From: Pleurobrachia bachei
Lineage: Eukaryota > Ctenophora > Tentaculata > Cydippida > Pleurobrachiidae
Assembly: GCA_000695325.1 (NCBI GenBank)
Contig: AVPN01000016.1
Span: 59,078 to 123,077 of the forward strand
Reading direction: 5' to 3'
DNA: 64,000 nt
Shown here: positions 12,183-24,718 of the stretch, one piece after another
Layout: every line of letters begins with the position of its first letter
Numbering within the stretch: position 1 is the first letter of the stretch
The notes under the pieces: model-generated
The model's input: only the letters and a program-made list of their open reading frames with translations
The model's database searches: none
What the model was told of the DNA's origin: nothing
Position numbers and translations under genes: made by a program

Positions 12183-13508
12183 TACACATAAAGTTGTACC
12201 AGTACAGACAGACATTGTTACATCAGACAGCTACAAACACAATGACAACAACAATAGCACTCTCTCCCCCAGTAGTTGCTATTAATATACTCACATCCAG
12301 GTAGATCGGAGGATCCTGCGTTCTCTGCTCTCGCTGTCATCGCCTCTTTAACCTCCTGAAAAATAGGAACATTTCACGATCACAGCTGTGTGTACGGTGT
12401 TTTGAATTATTGAATTATTGGCCCATCTCCAATGAATCACTCCCTTTCCGGTAGTTTTAACTTTTAACTATTAGCCCCTCGTGCCTCACAGTCATGCATG
12501 ATAGTCCCTTCCCACAAGGTCATGTGCAGTGAATATATCTCGTGCGTAATCCGATCAGCTGCTGTATTCATCCGACACGTTCCCTGGCCTCTCTCCAGCA
12601 GTTCACCCTTTATCACGTGTGGTGCTGCGCGTGTTTCACTGGTGTGCTTTTATCACGCGCAACAACTCGCGCGCCCCAGTCAAGGGAGATCATAATAATG
12701 TGAGAGAGATCCAAAGCTCAGAGTGATATTGCGCAAGGGGAATGAAGATGAGAGAGCGTGTGTGGTTATGAGATGATGAGAAGGATAGGAGAGAGAAGGA
12801 AAGGCAGCTTCTCTTCTTGACTGAGATACACAAATTACTCGAACCCTACCCTTTATTAGAAGTTGCTACAAAAAGTATGACACGTGTAAATATTTGCGAA
12901 GTTTTTATGTGCTCTTCTTGTAATATCCAAATCCGTCAGGCCAATGCTTTGACAGATCCAAATGGCAGTAACATTCATACATTTCTATTTCTATAATTAC
13001 GGACCCAGGCATGGTGAAATTTGTGATTCATTAATTAAATGAACAGATTCCCTCTTGTTCATACGAGTCACATGTTCCTACCATGACAGATTCTAATAAG
13101 CCCAGTATGGGACATGTCATGGTGTAACATCTATTACTTGGTGACACAGCTGGAGAGCCAGGGAGGGTGTGACACAATTAGCCACTGGTGACTGGTGAAG
13201 TCAGGCCAGTTGGCAACCAACTATATGTGTAAGTTCATCATCGCCATCTCTCTCTTCTGATAATTAGGCTCCTATTGAACAATCTGACCAACACACCCAA
13301 CTTCAATAATCCTCTCAGAATTCACTCATAAAACATCATTCTTATCTCAAATGTTTTGACCTACCCTGGAAAATGATGCAGAGAAAACCCCAAGTATTGA
13401 TAGTTAGTACGAATAACAGAAGTAAGAACTGAGACAAAGTGAGCCAAGGTTGGCAGCTGAATGGTGAGACTGAGATGGGTACTGAAGTGAGTGGGATGGA
13501 GAGTAAAG

Positions 13509-13567
<59 letters not shown>

Positions 13568-15849
13568 AAGAGGGAGAGAGAGATACAAGGAGAGATACCA
13601 AAATAGAAGGGAGATCCTATAAACAATGCAGTTGGGAGGAAGTGTAGAGATATCATACATCCCCCTGGATACTTCTTTCTCCCCCCCATTCTCTCACTAC
13701 ACGCTGCAGTGTACACGCTGGTGTGATATCTCTCTCTCTCTCTCTCTCTCCCTTCTTCTCTCTCTCCCTTCTTCTCTCCCTGTCGTCTGCATCCGACTCT
13801 CAAGGTACAAGCTAAAAGCATTGTTTTGATTTCCCAGCCTCTCTACACCTCCCTCTCTAGTCTCTCTCTATATCTCCCATCCTTTCTCAACTTCACGTTC
13901 AGTGTTCTATTCTCAGGACTCTCTGGCTACCTTCCAGATTTTCAGATTGAACCCTGAAACTCAGAGAAATCACACATACAGACACACAGACAGACACGCA
14001 CTACGTAATGAGTGGTATGATTGATGAATTACAGACTCACACGGAAATCTCACAGCAGTTAGTAGATATCACACAATGACAGAGCTATTTCAGTGTACTG
14101 CTGCACATTGCAATTACGCACACACCTCACGTCAAACGACATGTGATGAGTAGAAGCTTGTGACTTGTTCAAAGTTATAACATAGCTATATTCTATAATA
14201 TCTCTTATATATTCACCTCTTATTCTTGTCTCTGTCACCTTGTTATATTTCCTTCTCCCATATTTTCACATATATCTATAATGTCTCTATTTCTATCTCT
14301 CGACTCACGAGACTGATAGGGTGAGGGGTACACCAGGGCGACTATTGATGTAGGGATATATTGTGTGATTGTGTGTGTGAGAGAATGCTGGCAACCTCCC
14401 AGCAAACATCCCCCCATGAAATGATCCCATTCATTGTTTGGGAGATATCATATCTACAAAATTTAATTTTCTCGTGTTCTTACAGCACATTTTATATCTC
14501 CCTCCCAGGCTTCTCCACCCACATACCATGTGACCTGCGGTTTACTTTAATTACAACTGCTTTTGTGTGGGTGTGGTAGGTAGGGCCATGTGGAACATAT
14601 TATATTCACAGCACTAAAACACCAATGTAATTACTCGTGACTGTATGACTGTGTGGGCAGGACTATAACATACCCCTGGGGGTTGTTATTCGAACCCCCT
14701 TCTTCCGCACACTACAAATGGTTGTATGGTTGAGTGATGTAAAACAACTACTACCTGACAACTTCACCTATTATATTGTCACAGTGTGTGTGTGTGTCGA
14801 CATACACAAGTTGTTAGCTGTACCGGAAACACGCTCAATAACAACATGAATAACAATACACCTTGTTATTGTTATTCATAATGAGCATTGTTCATTGACA
14901 TACGGACTGTTAACGACAGATGAGACTAAAGAAGTGATGGGGATATATCTCAGAAGTGAACCATTGCAATACCCTAATAATATGCATATTCGTGCCCCCA
15001 TCCCCTATGCCCTAACCAAACTTCGATTATTAACTAGCAGGCCGAAATACTACTAAATCTCCCATTCCGGACCCCACTAACTAATAATTGTTAGTACCTG
15101 GAGTTGGTCCCAATATCTCCTGAGTTCTGCCATCAGTCGCTCAATATCCACACTTTTCCAGAGGTCCAGAGCAGCAACATACTGGCCCCAAACAACTCCA
15201 AACGCGAGAACCTTCTGGTGGAGAATCCCTGAGAGAGGGGGGAGTTACTAAAAATCAATAATTTAGAAGATGTGACGTTTTAATGATACGAAGAGAATCA
15301 TTAGTGATGTTATTAGATTTCTAATGAGTGCAAATAAATGATTAAAACTATCTAACTATTCCTGCTGTCTGTTTCCCCAAACCGCAAGAATTTCTCGCTC
15401 GATTTGCGGTCTACATTTCATGGCATTACTCCATATGAAATGTATTCATTTATTACTATCCCTCCCCCAGTCCCGCGTGTGTCTACTATTGCAGCAGGAG
15501 AGAAGTAAACGGTGTACAGCCGGTACAATATGATTACTCTAGGACGACCCCATAGGTTGGGGAGGGGGGTCCCTCTCTCATGTTTAGCGTTTGTAAACTT
15601 GTACAACACTGAGTCACTGAACACTGGCAACAATGGAACTGTTGTTGCAATGTATCATATCTCTATTCTTCTCCTCCTTGAATGCTACTGCTCTCATGAC
15701 AGCTGTAAATAGCTACAGTGTGCATTGTAACATGGACTGTGTGTGAATTAGGTAGTAAACAAGCCGGAGCAAACACTTTTACCGGTGACAGTCACACTTC
15801 ACAGAAAAAATGTGTTTTAGAATTATACTGAGAATACGGAGAGGGAGAG

Positions 15850-15914
<65 letters not shown>

Positions 15915-17889
15915 AAGAGAGGGAGATAGAGAAAGAAAGAGAGGAGGAGGGCAAATTGAATTTTCTTCGTTTCTAGTCAAGGACCGGAACTGCCCACTGC
16001 AGCACACCTACTACACACGGAAACTACTCAACTCTGGAATATTTGATAGGGTAGCATTATTACAGCTGGTATGGCCTAAAACAAGTAAAAACGGGGCCAA
16101 ACTAGCGATAACCAGTAACTTAATAGAAACACTAAGTAGCCATGTGTAGCTGTTACCTATAACTTATATATATATTATACTTTATGGGAAATGTTACGTA
16201 CTGTAATAAGCATTTGGATGGTTGATTAGCTGTCTAAAAGTGGCGACTAGATCCTCTCCTTTCTCAATAAGACTCCTTTCGAGGTCTCCATCATACGCCA
16301 GTACACTCCTGCAGGGATATGGGTGAACAATTAAATCGAGAATCTCCATCTCTGTCCGGCCAATGGCCCGACCAATGGCCCGACCAATGACCAATATTAA
16401 TATCTTGATCATGCATATTCATGATTTAATAATCGGAGCTGAGAATTTTAAAAACTGTCTTTTAATATCATTCCTCCTATTACAATGCAAGCCGGTCTTT
16501 TTCATTTTGACAAGAAGATATGATATGAGATCACCAATCACAAGCAAAGTCATCTTGCCATTTTCTCATTCTTATATCCTTCCCTTTTTTCTCCCTGTAT
16601 CTCTCTCCCTTTCTCTCTCCCTTTCGTTTTCTCACCTTGGGAAATATTTGATCATGAAACAGGTGAGGAGAATTCGAGGTGCTGCGTTGCGGGCCCACCC
16701 CTCGTTAAATCTGAAAACAGACTGAAGGAGGGCTGTAGTAGCTCTGATATTATTCCTCGAAATAAGGATCCTCCGGAGATCGTAGTAAGATTTGGGCTCC
16801 TTTGTCCCGAGAAGTTCACCGGGAGCAACATTCAGGAACTCAGTGACTCTCTTCTTCAGGGTTACTACGTGCCACCTAGAGGGAGTGTGTGGTAATATTT
16901 TTTATGTGTTCTAACCATTATAGTCGAGTAAGGCAAGTGATACTCACACAATGTAACAACAAGGCTACTATTATAATCACAACAAGGCTACCATTAGTGA
17001 TCAGGGCAATATCCGGGTGGAGTTACCTCACTTTTCATCGTCCAAACATAGTAACACACACACATACACACACTACTCTAGCTTCAACACATCAAAAACC
17101 CAAAACCTAGGCTTCCTAACGTGATACACAACGCATCAGCTCACCAAACTTGGATCTTTCTGGCAGCACACCACCGACACGCTGCAAGAGATCTCATCTT
17201 CCTATTCCTTAGTTCAGCGTTCCTTCTAGCGATTCCGGCAGCTAGCTTTTCATTGATGGCATCCAGTCTCTCCTCCTGCTGCTGCTGGAGTCGCTGAATG
17301 TTCTCCAGTCGTCGCATCTTGGCATCGGCAACCTTCTGCTTGCACCTAAACACACAGCTCAATATAAACAAGGTACAACTGTATGATGTGTCTACTTCCA
17401 CACTGACAACTAGAAAACTTGTTAAGGATAACAAACGGTAGTGCCAAAGCTTGTTAGATTTCATACCTGACTGATATGGAGTTGAGACGGCGAGTTCGCT
17501 TGCATTCCGCCTTAGAGAGTCGTTTCTTCATCCGCTGAATGGTAATCTGAGCCTGTTGTTTCTGTTGTTCCTGATTCTCCTTCACAGTCCTCTTTACGTG
17601 ATCTGCCTGGTCAGAAAGTCTTCTCACCCTCCCATTAATAAGGGCCTTCCTCTTAGCGTCAGCCATAGAAATATTGGCGATCTTGGACTCCCTGTGGAAA
17701 GAGAAATGGAATAATTGCAAGATATCGTAAATAAAATTAGACTCACCATATGCGCCTTTTTCTGCTTTCGATTCGATCCTTTAGGTATGATGGTAGTTCC
17801 AGTGGTGGGCTGGCAGCAATGTCCTCGTTTATCCAAATTGTTGGACTTTCAAGTGATCCACATCCGTAGTTTAATGTTGCAAGAGCCAT
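8431..17889 (-). CDS. TCP11-family (T-complex 11) protein
   Basis: Twelve exons: 17889-17747, 17691-17467, 17345-17145, 16875-16636, 16308-16202, 15228-15098, one of two 61-nt copies (12355-12295 or 11260-11200), 10800-10392, 10041-9828, 9595-9462, 9320-9068 and 8937-8431. Phases close to 874 residues. Residues about 50-190 are a basic coiled coil (RMKKRLSKAECKR; QRLQQQQEERLDAIN). The TCP11 domain is recognised from ARILLTCFMIKYFPRSV, the FGVVWGQYVAALDLWKSV segment, and KAAYWDIVREEV with GEIDTDLIKQQ, which align by eye with TCP11/TCP11L proteins. An acidic, Pro-rich linker (exon 8) separates the two halves. Vertebrate TCP11 proteins act in sperm flagellar function; a ciliary or germline role here is inference. 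An acceptor-like TTTTTTAG lies 15 bp before the ATG. Using both 61-nt copies would shift the frame. Confidence 0.88.
10819..10925. mobile_element. MITE-like element, copy 2
   Basis: 107-bp relative of the 8007-8117 element with imperfect terminal inverted repeats (AGAAACCAACCGA / TCGGTCGGTTCTT). It is flanked by an 11-bp direct repeat, GGATAGAAATT (10808-10818 and 10926-10936), the likely target-site duplication. It sits only 15 bp from the 3' splice site of TCP11 exon 8, so part of that intron's branch-point region is transposon sequence. Confidence 0.82.
10948..11890. repeat. Tandem duplication unit A in TCP11 intron/exon 7
   Basis: 943-bp unit almost identical to 12043-12985. It holds a GA tract, the 61-nt exon 7 copy (11260-11200) and flanking intron with GCGCGC-rich stretches. 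The 152-bp spacer between units (11891-12042) is unrelated. Confidence 0.93.
11990..12027. other. Perfect hairpin in the duplication spacer
   Basis: The spacer has a palindromic core, TATTATTCGCGAAGCGAATA, inside a longer near-palindrome (GGATCCTATTATTCGC ... ATAATATAGGATGCA). It sits where the two 943-bp repeats meet and may mark a foldback or breakpoint. Confidence 0.6.
12043..12985. repeat. Tandem duplication unit B in TCP11 intron/exon 7
   Basis: Second 943-bp copy of 10948-11890, carrying the other exon 7 copy (12355-12295) with intact acceptor (TTTTCAG|GAGG) and donor (GAT|GTGAGT). It differs mainly in GA-tract length and a 3-bp ACC insertion near 12198. Confidence 0.93.
12986..15097. 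other. Large TCP11 intron (6-7), non-coding
   Basis: About 2.1 kb of intron with no coding exon I can support. It contains GA and CT microsatellites (about 13511-13590 and 13727-13780), a short GT tract near 14790 and otherwise AT-rich unique sequence. Confidence 0.7.
13511..13590. repeat. (GA)n microsatellite
   Basis: Long interrupted GA tract inside the TCP11 intron. Confidence 0.9.
15840..15945. repeat. (GA)n microsatellite
   Basis: GA-rich tract with a short GT segment, in the TCP11 intron between exons 5 and 6. Confidence 0.9.
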
Positions 17890-18808
17890 GTTGGCTGTAA
17901 CTAAAAAACAGGAATTTTAGTGCAGTTTCCACTTTTCCAGTAAAAGATAGTATCAATTACTATCATCAGCGCAGTATTGCAACACAAAAGAGTAAAGACA
18001 GTGCTGGAACTAAATGGTGCCTAGAAAATTAGTTTTTTTTTCGAAAACAAAATTTACAAAAATCAAAACTGCAATTTTAGCGAAAATAAGTCATAAAAAG
18101 CCGCGCGGCATAGGTTACAATACGCGGCAATTTTACGTAGCACGCATAAAATTGTTATTATGCGAAGCAAATCTAACACGCGCGCGCTAAAACGATAAAA
18201 AATTCTTATCTGAAAATCCTTCCTAAAAGTTTCAAAAACTTGTGACGCGTTCGTTTTGGTTCGCTTTTCTGTGCATTACCTTGACATGCGCTGCAGGTCC
18301 CTAGCGCGCGCGTTTTCAACTCCTCCTAGGACATGTAGCATATGTCAATGCATTACCAACGTCCGACGTCGCTGTACACTGTACAGCGTACAGGCTGCAT
18401 CCCACTAACAGTACCATTGCAGTACAGCCCTTTGTGAATCTTTGATTAATAAGTTTAGTTATCTGTTGTGAAAAGTTTCCACGATTCGCACATTTGAAAC
18501 TTAACTTTTTCCGATTTATTAAATCATCGTTTGTAAGGCTCCAATGCAGTTCCACCGGCCCCCTATAACACCCCACGATCCTGTGATCCCTACATCCTGG
18601 ATCCATCGCCAGTAGTAGTTGAGCTCTGGTATTTGTTTGTGAACATCGGCATTTTCTCGGTACCGAAAAGAAGCATAGTGATTAGTGCGCACGAATGTTT
18701 AGTGTACACACACAAATAAATAAGACATATGTGAACAGCGAGATACAGACGTCAATATCAAATACATTCCAATATTCCAGTTAGGGTATAGTTCATGTCT
18801 AATTGGAG
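17890..18808. promoter_or_regulatory. Divergent region, TCP11 (-) / first NUP153 5' copy (+)
   Basis: 919 bp between the TCP11 ATG and the first NUP153 exon-1 copy. It is AT-rich near TCP11, then has a GC-rich stretch. The second part (from 18172) is repeated at 19764 in front of the second exon-1 copy. It carries TGCGCTGCA (18287-18295) and GTAGCATATG (18335-18344), both also found in the promoter region near 54935-55000. Confidence 0.5.
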
Positions 18809-19490
18809 ATGGTAGATCAGCCAGAAGGCAGACCCAAGAGCCCTAAACCTGGAAAAGTAAAGCAGGTCTCAAAGAAACACAGTGTATCAAAACCTTATGA
18901 ACGTCCATCGTCTAGCAGAGTGAGTTTCAATGTCTTTACTTTTTCAGTTTCAACATCTCGTTTATATTTTAATAATTCGACTGTCGAGCCCTGAAGTTTA
19001 ATTTCCGTAACTTATTTAGTCCTGTTAATGTTACTAACCCATCTCTCCATATTCAGGGGGTATTAGCGCGAGTAAAGGAATTGATAACTCCAGTGACACC
19101 AGGATGGTTAAAAGATTTGGTTCTAAAACCACCTCAGACGACCAGTGTAACTGATGCTTTAGAACAGACAGTCGCTGAGGTTAGTTGTCTTTTCTCAGAC
19201 AATTATTTTAACCATTATAAGATTAGGGTGTATTTTGTTTCTCTCGTTCAACAAGCTACAATTTGCCGCAAGATACCCAGTACTTGCTTGCTAGTTGAAA
19301 CCTTGTTTGCTCCTCTCAATTCTCAGGTCCAAGCAGTAGAGGAAAAGCAGCCAGAAGAGGGCAAGAGAGCACTTAAGAACTTGAGTCTGCCTGTAACTGA
19401 GGAGAAGAAGCTGCCCTATACAGTTGAACCAGTTACACCTAAAGTGGTATGTTGTGTCCTGTGGGGTGGGATCAGGGTGGAGTGAAGTAG
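18172..19490. repeat. Tandem duplication unit A, NUP153 promoter and exons 1-3
   Basis: Matches 19764-21080 at an offset of 1592 bp over most of its length. Promoter and exons 1-2 are almost identical. The intron before exon 3 has diverged clearly, which argues against a simple assembly copy. Confidence 0.92.
18809..19449 (+). pseudogene. Duplicate NUP153 exons 1-3 (upstream copy)
   Basis: Exon copies 18809-18919, 19058-19179 region and 19327-19446 encode the same start (MVDQPEGRPKSPKPGK) and the LITPVTPGWLKDL segment as the full gene. Exon 3 reads QPEEGKRA here and QPEDFKRA in the downstream copy. Exon 4 is missing after this copy, so alone it cannot encode NUP153. The exons are all phase 0 and keep their splice sites, so a transcript from this upstream promoter could still splice into the downstream copy, with or without repeating the N-terminal exons. 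Confidence 0.75.
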
Positions 19491-19763
19491 TTATCATAGC
19501 GCTGGCAAGCGCCCGGGGCCCAATCCTCCAAATTTTTTTTAATTTTTTGAAAATTTTTAAAAATTCTGACAGCGCTACTATACTTATTGTCTGAAATCGG
19601 CAATTTCAACTTTGTTTTAGACAACCTTCCAGTTGTCCTACGAACATGCCGCTTGGTAGTTCGTGTTGCCTTGACACCTAGCGCACACGTTCAAAATTTC
19701 ATGCAAATCGGAGTTACGGTTTTTACGTTACAGAGGGTCGTATTTTGGACAAAATGTCCGTTT
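19490..19763. other. Spacer between NUP153 5' duplicates
   Basis: 274 bp without coding signal. It includes GCGCTGGCAAGCGC and a stretch (about 19664-19690) resembling the element near 18281-18312 (CCTTGACA ... CCTAGCGC). It may be a remnant of a dispersed repeat. Confidence 0.45.
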
Positions 19764-20400
19764 TCTAACACGCGCGCGCTAAAACGATAAAAAATTCTTA
19801 TCTGAAAATCCTTCCTAAAAGTTTCAAAAACTTGTGACGCGTTCGTTTTGGTTCGCTTTTCTGTGCATTACCTTGACATGCGCTGCAGGTCCCTAGCGCG
19901 CGCGTTTTCAACTCCTCCTAGGACATGTAGCATATGTCAATGCATTACCAACGTCCGACGTCGCTGTACACTGTACAGCGTACAGGCTGCATCCCACTAA
20001 CAGTACCATTGCAGTACAGCCCTTTGTGAATCTTTGATTAATAAGTTTAGTTATCTGTTGTGAAAAGTTTCCACGATTCGCACATTTGAAACTTAACTTT
20101 TTCCGATTTATTAAATCATCGTTTGTAAGGCTCCAATGCAGTTCCACCGGCCCCCTATAACACCCCACGATCCTGTGATCCCTACATCCTGGATCCATCG
20201 CCAGTAGTAGTTGAGCTCTGGTATTTGTTTGTGAACATCGGCATTTTCTCGGTACCGAAAAGAAGCATAGTGATTAGTGCGCACGAATGTTTAGTGTACA
20301 CACACAAATAAATAAGACATATGTGAACAGCGAGATACAGACGTCAATATCAAATACATTCCAATATTCCAGTTAGGGTATAGTTCATGTCTAATTGGAG

Positions 20401-23400
20401 ATGGTAGATCAGCCAGAAGGCAGACCCAAGAGCCCTAAACCTGGAAAAGTAAAGCAGGTCTCAAAGAAACACAGTGTATCAAAACCTTATGAACGTCCAT
20501 CGTCTAGCAGAGTGAGTTTCAATGTCTTTACTTTTTCAGTTTCAACATCTCGTTTATATTTTAATAATTCGACTGTCGAGCCCTGAAGTTTAATTTCCGT
20601 AACTTATTTAGTCCTGTTAATGTTACTAACCCATCTCTCCATTTTCAGGGGGTATTAGCGCGAGTAAAGGAATTGATAACTCCAGTGACACCAGGATGGT
20701 TAAAAGATTTGGTTCTAAAACCACCTCAGACGACCAGTGTAACTGATGCTTTAGAACAGACAGTCGCTGAGGTTAGTTGTCTTTTCTTAGACAATTATTT
20801 TAACCATAGCCTAAAGAGGTTATTTGTTTCTTTCGTTGAACAAGCAACAATTTGCCGCAAGATATCCAGTACTTGCTTGCGAGTTGAACCTTGTTTGCTC
20901 CTCTCAATTCTCAGGTCCAAGCAGTAGAGGAAAAGCAGCCAGAAGATTTCAAGAGAGCACTTAAGAACTTGAGTCTGCCTGTAACTGAGGAGAAGAAGCT
21001 GCCTTATACCGTTGAACCAGTTACACCTAAAGTGGTATGTTGTGTCCTGTGGGGTGGGATCAGGGTGGAGTGAAGTAGTTAAATGGTATTTGTATGGTTG
21101 CATACTGTCTCAGTCAGTAGATAGTTACACCCTTGTTCCATGGGCAAAATTAGGTAAAATTTAGGCGTATTTATATTGTTCTAACTGTCCTTCTCTCCCA
21201 GACGCCCAAACCAAGCCCTGCCACAACCACTCGAACCAACACCAACATTCTCGAGGAAACACTCGGAGAAGTAAAATGGAGCTCCATCAGACCGGCAGTA
21301 AAAGAGAAATACTCCTTCAGTGTAGCCGCATTTAACACACCAAGCCGCCACCACCACCGCTCCTTCAACTCTACCTCCTCCTTCACTAACCGATCTAAAG
21401 TCAGTTTTGGGGGAGGCAGTTCCTCTCTACAGAGATCCTTTCTGAATACCTCCCAAAGGAATACCTCAATAGGAGGTGGGCGGAATACCTCTGTATCTGG
21501 GGAGGGGACAAAGCGGCAAATAACCGTGAAACCAATAACCCGTACCACAATCCGACCTGGAGTTACGAGTAACACTGCTAAGAAGATATTGGAACAACTG
21601 GAATCTCTCTCTAAACCCCTTGGACACCTACCCAGTTCCCGACCCTCCACCCCTTCGTCACGACCTTGTTCCCGAACCTCAACCCCTATCTCATCCCGCC
21701 CCTCCACCCCTCTAAACCCCTACCAGCGGGGTCCCACCGTCCCTATTAGGAGTCTTACATCAACCCCTGCTACAATCCCACCTCCCTCCTCCCTGGGAGA
21801 GAGTGGTATTGGAGGAAAGATGAAGAGAGACAGGGGTGGTCATTACAGACGGGCTGTAGCCGAGGAAACAGAGATGGAAATGCCACAATTCGATTCAATA
21901 ACCGTACCCGATGCGGTTGAGATCCAGCCTATAAAGATCGAGAGTGCAGCTACCCCCGCACCGATAAAGATTGTCAACCAAGTTCCCAAGGAGAACCATG
22001 TCTCTCTAAAAGATGCTTTCCAGAGTCGACTACCTCCTGCTGCCACTGTCACACCCCCTGATGATAATTCTAATGATTCTCAGTATAGTTTCACTGCTCC
22101 AACCACTGCTGGACAGAGATCGGGTAGTGAGAGTACTTCAGATCCTTCGGAGTTCAGTTTTGGTACACCTACTCCGGTGAAAAGTGTCGAGGAGATACTG
22201 AGGAGTGTCCGAGAGGTGATGAAGAAGGAAGAGGACGTGAAAGAAGAGAAGATTGAGGTTCCAGCTAAAGAACCACCTGGTACGTGTGTCTATCTTTTGT
22301 TCTCTGTCTATGTGTGAAACACTGTATCTCCTATCTTTTGTCTATCTCTGTCTATGTGTGAAACACTGTATCTCCTATCTTTTGTCTATCTCTGTCTATG
22401 TGTGAAACACTGTATCTCCTATCTTTTGTCTATCTCTGTCTATGTGTGAAACACTGTATCTCCTATCTTTTGTCTATCTCTGTCTATGTGTGAAACACTG
22501 TATCTCCTATCTTTTGTCTATCTCTGTCTATGTGTGAAACACTGTATCTCCTATCTTTTGTCTATCTCTGTCTATGTGTGAATCACTGTATCTGCTATCT
22601 TTTGTCTATCTCTGTCTGTATGTGTTACATCACATGATGACACCCAGTACCCCACAGGAAGCTGGAGTTGTGTTCCCTGTAAGTTATCCAACCCGCTGCC
22701 ACTGTCACACCCCCTGATGATAATTCTAATGATTCTCAGTATAGCTTCACTGCTCCAACCACTGCGGGGCAGAGATCGGGTAGTGAGAGTACTTCAGATC
22801 CTTCGGAGTTCAGTTTTGGGACGCCTACTCCGGTGAAAAGTGTTGAGGAGATATTGAGGAGTGTGCGAGAAGTGATGAAAAAGGAGGAGAACGTGAAAGA
22901 GGAGAAGATTGAGGTTCCAGCTAAAGAACCACCTGGTACGTATCTTTTGTCTATCTCTGTCCATGTGTGAAACACTGTATCTGCTATCTTTTGTCTATCT
23001 CTGTCTATGTGTGAATCACTGTATCTGCTATCTTTTGTCTATCTCTGTCTGTATGTGTTACATCACATGATGACACCCAGTACCCCACAGGAAGCTGGAG
23101 TTGTGTTCCCTGTAAGTTATCCAACCCGAGCACAATGACGCGATGTAGTGGTTGTGAGGCGCCCAACCCAACATCCCTGATTAACCCTCTACCTGCTAAC
23201 TCTCCTATTGGTATCAAGAGGGCACCCATCACCCCCATGAAGCCATCTCCTAAATTCACCAAACAGGTTAGAGAGATGAGGTTTTTTGTAGATGTGGGGG
23301 AGACCGGGGGAAAGAGATAAGAAATGGAATATTGGGGGAGTCTGGGAGGTGTTCACTGTGTGACGTCGTAGCGCACACACACATATTATCATGTGACAGT

Positions 23401-23969
23401 GTATAAAGGCCGGTTCTAACACCCATAAATTTCACTGCCACAATGTTTGATTTGTTTTGTTCTCTAAGTAGCGTGCTCCTTTATCAGATGTCAGCACTTA
23501 CGAGGATTTCTGAGGAGGAGAAGGAAGAGGAGAAGAAACCTGCAGTGACATTCACCCTCCCTAAACAGACAGGTAAAGGGTTAAATGATTATACTGTTTC
23601 TTTCCTCTCTTTAAGACAGAGAGAAAGAGAAATGATTTCTCAGAAATTCCCGAGAACTCGTATTCAAGAGAGATAGAGAGAAACAAAGCTAGAGAAAGCA
23701 AATAGTCAGGTCCACTAAAAGAAAGATTGACACATCACACAGTATCGGGGATCATTCTGTAGAACTTTACAACTTCTTTACCAGTCAAATAGTAATGGCG
23801 AATATATTACTTTACTGGTACATAATTGCAATTTGTGGTATGGAGATTAAATAGTGCAGTCTATCCGAGTCTATCTCCGCCAGTCGTTTCAGTGTTGCGC
23901 TTGGCAGAGTTTCGTATGTGTATTGTATCCTGAGTTGGCTTACTTATCAAGTGTACTGATCTTTTAAAC

Positions 23970-24023
<54 letters not shown>

Positions 24024-24681
24024 GTCTCTAACTATTCTCTCTCTCTCCTAGGTTGGGCATGTGATACTTGTCTAGTTAGAAACAAAGATGAGGATAGCAA
24101 GTGTGCTGCCTGTGAAACAGAAAAACCTGGTTAGTACTTCATCCCTTTCTTATCATCTCCCTTTCCTATTTGTTACTTGATTCACTCCCCCCTCTCCGCC
24201 GTATAATTCCTTTCCTATTTGTCATAAATCATAATAATTTAGACAGCACTTTAGCTTCGTCTGATATTTAATATGTTTATAGTTATGTGTGTACTGTTAT
24301 ACTGGGGTGGGCATAAAAATGTCCTCCCTAGACGGCCCCCTAGACCAGCATAGTTCCAGATATCGTAAAGGGCTAAAACTTGGCAGAGTTACTCTATGGA
24401 ACAAATAAATAAGTTGACTATAATTTCAGACCTTTAGTATGGACTGATTCTTTAAACATGTCGCACTTGTTTTCTCTCTCTCTCTCTATCTCTCACCACT
24501 AATAATCATACTCATTGCATAATCACACTCATCTCTCATTATAATTGTATCGCTGTTACCAAATTATTGGCCGCAACAAATCGTGAGAGAGAGAGAGTGC
24601 GGAGATAGAGAGAGATGTAATGAGAGTTAGAGATAGCCGAGAGAGGGGGTATGATAGAAGAGAAGGGATCATGGTAAGCAT

Positions 24682-24718
<37 letters not shown>

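Noticed and set aside
13342-13821. Ser/Leu-rich frames over GA/CT tracts
   Set aside because: Produced by microsatellite sequence within the TCP11 intron.
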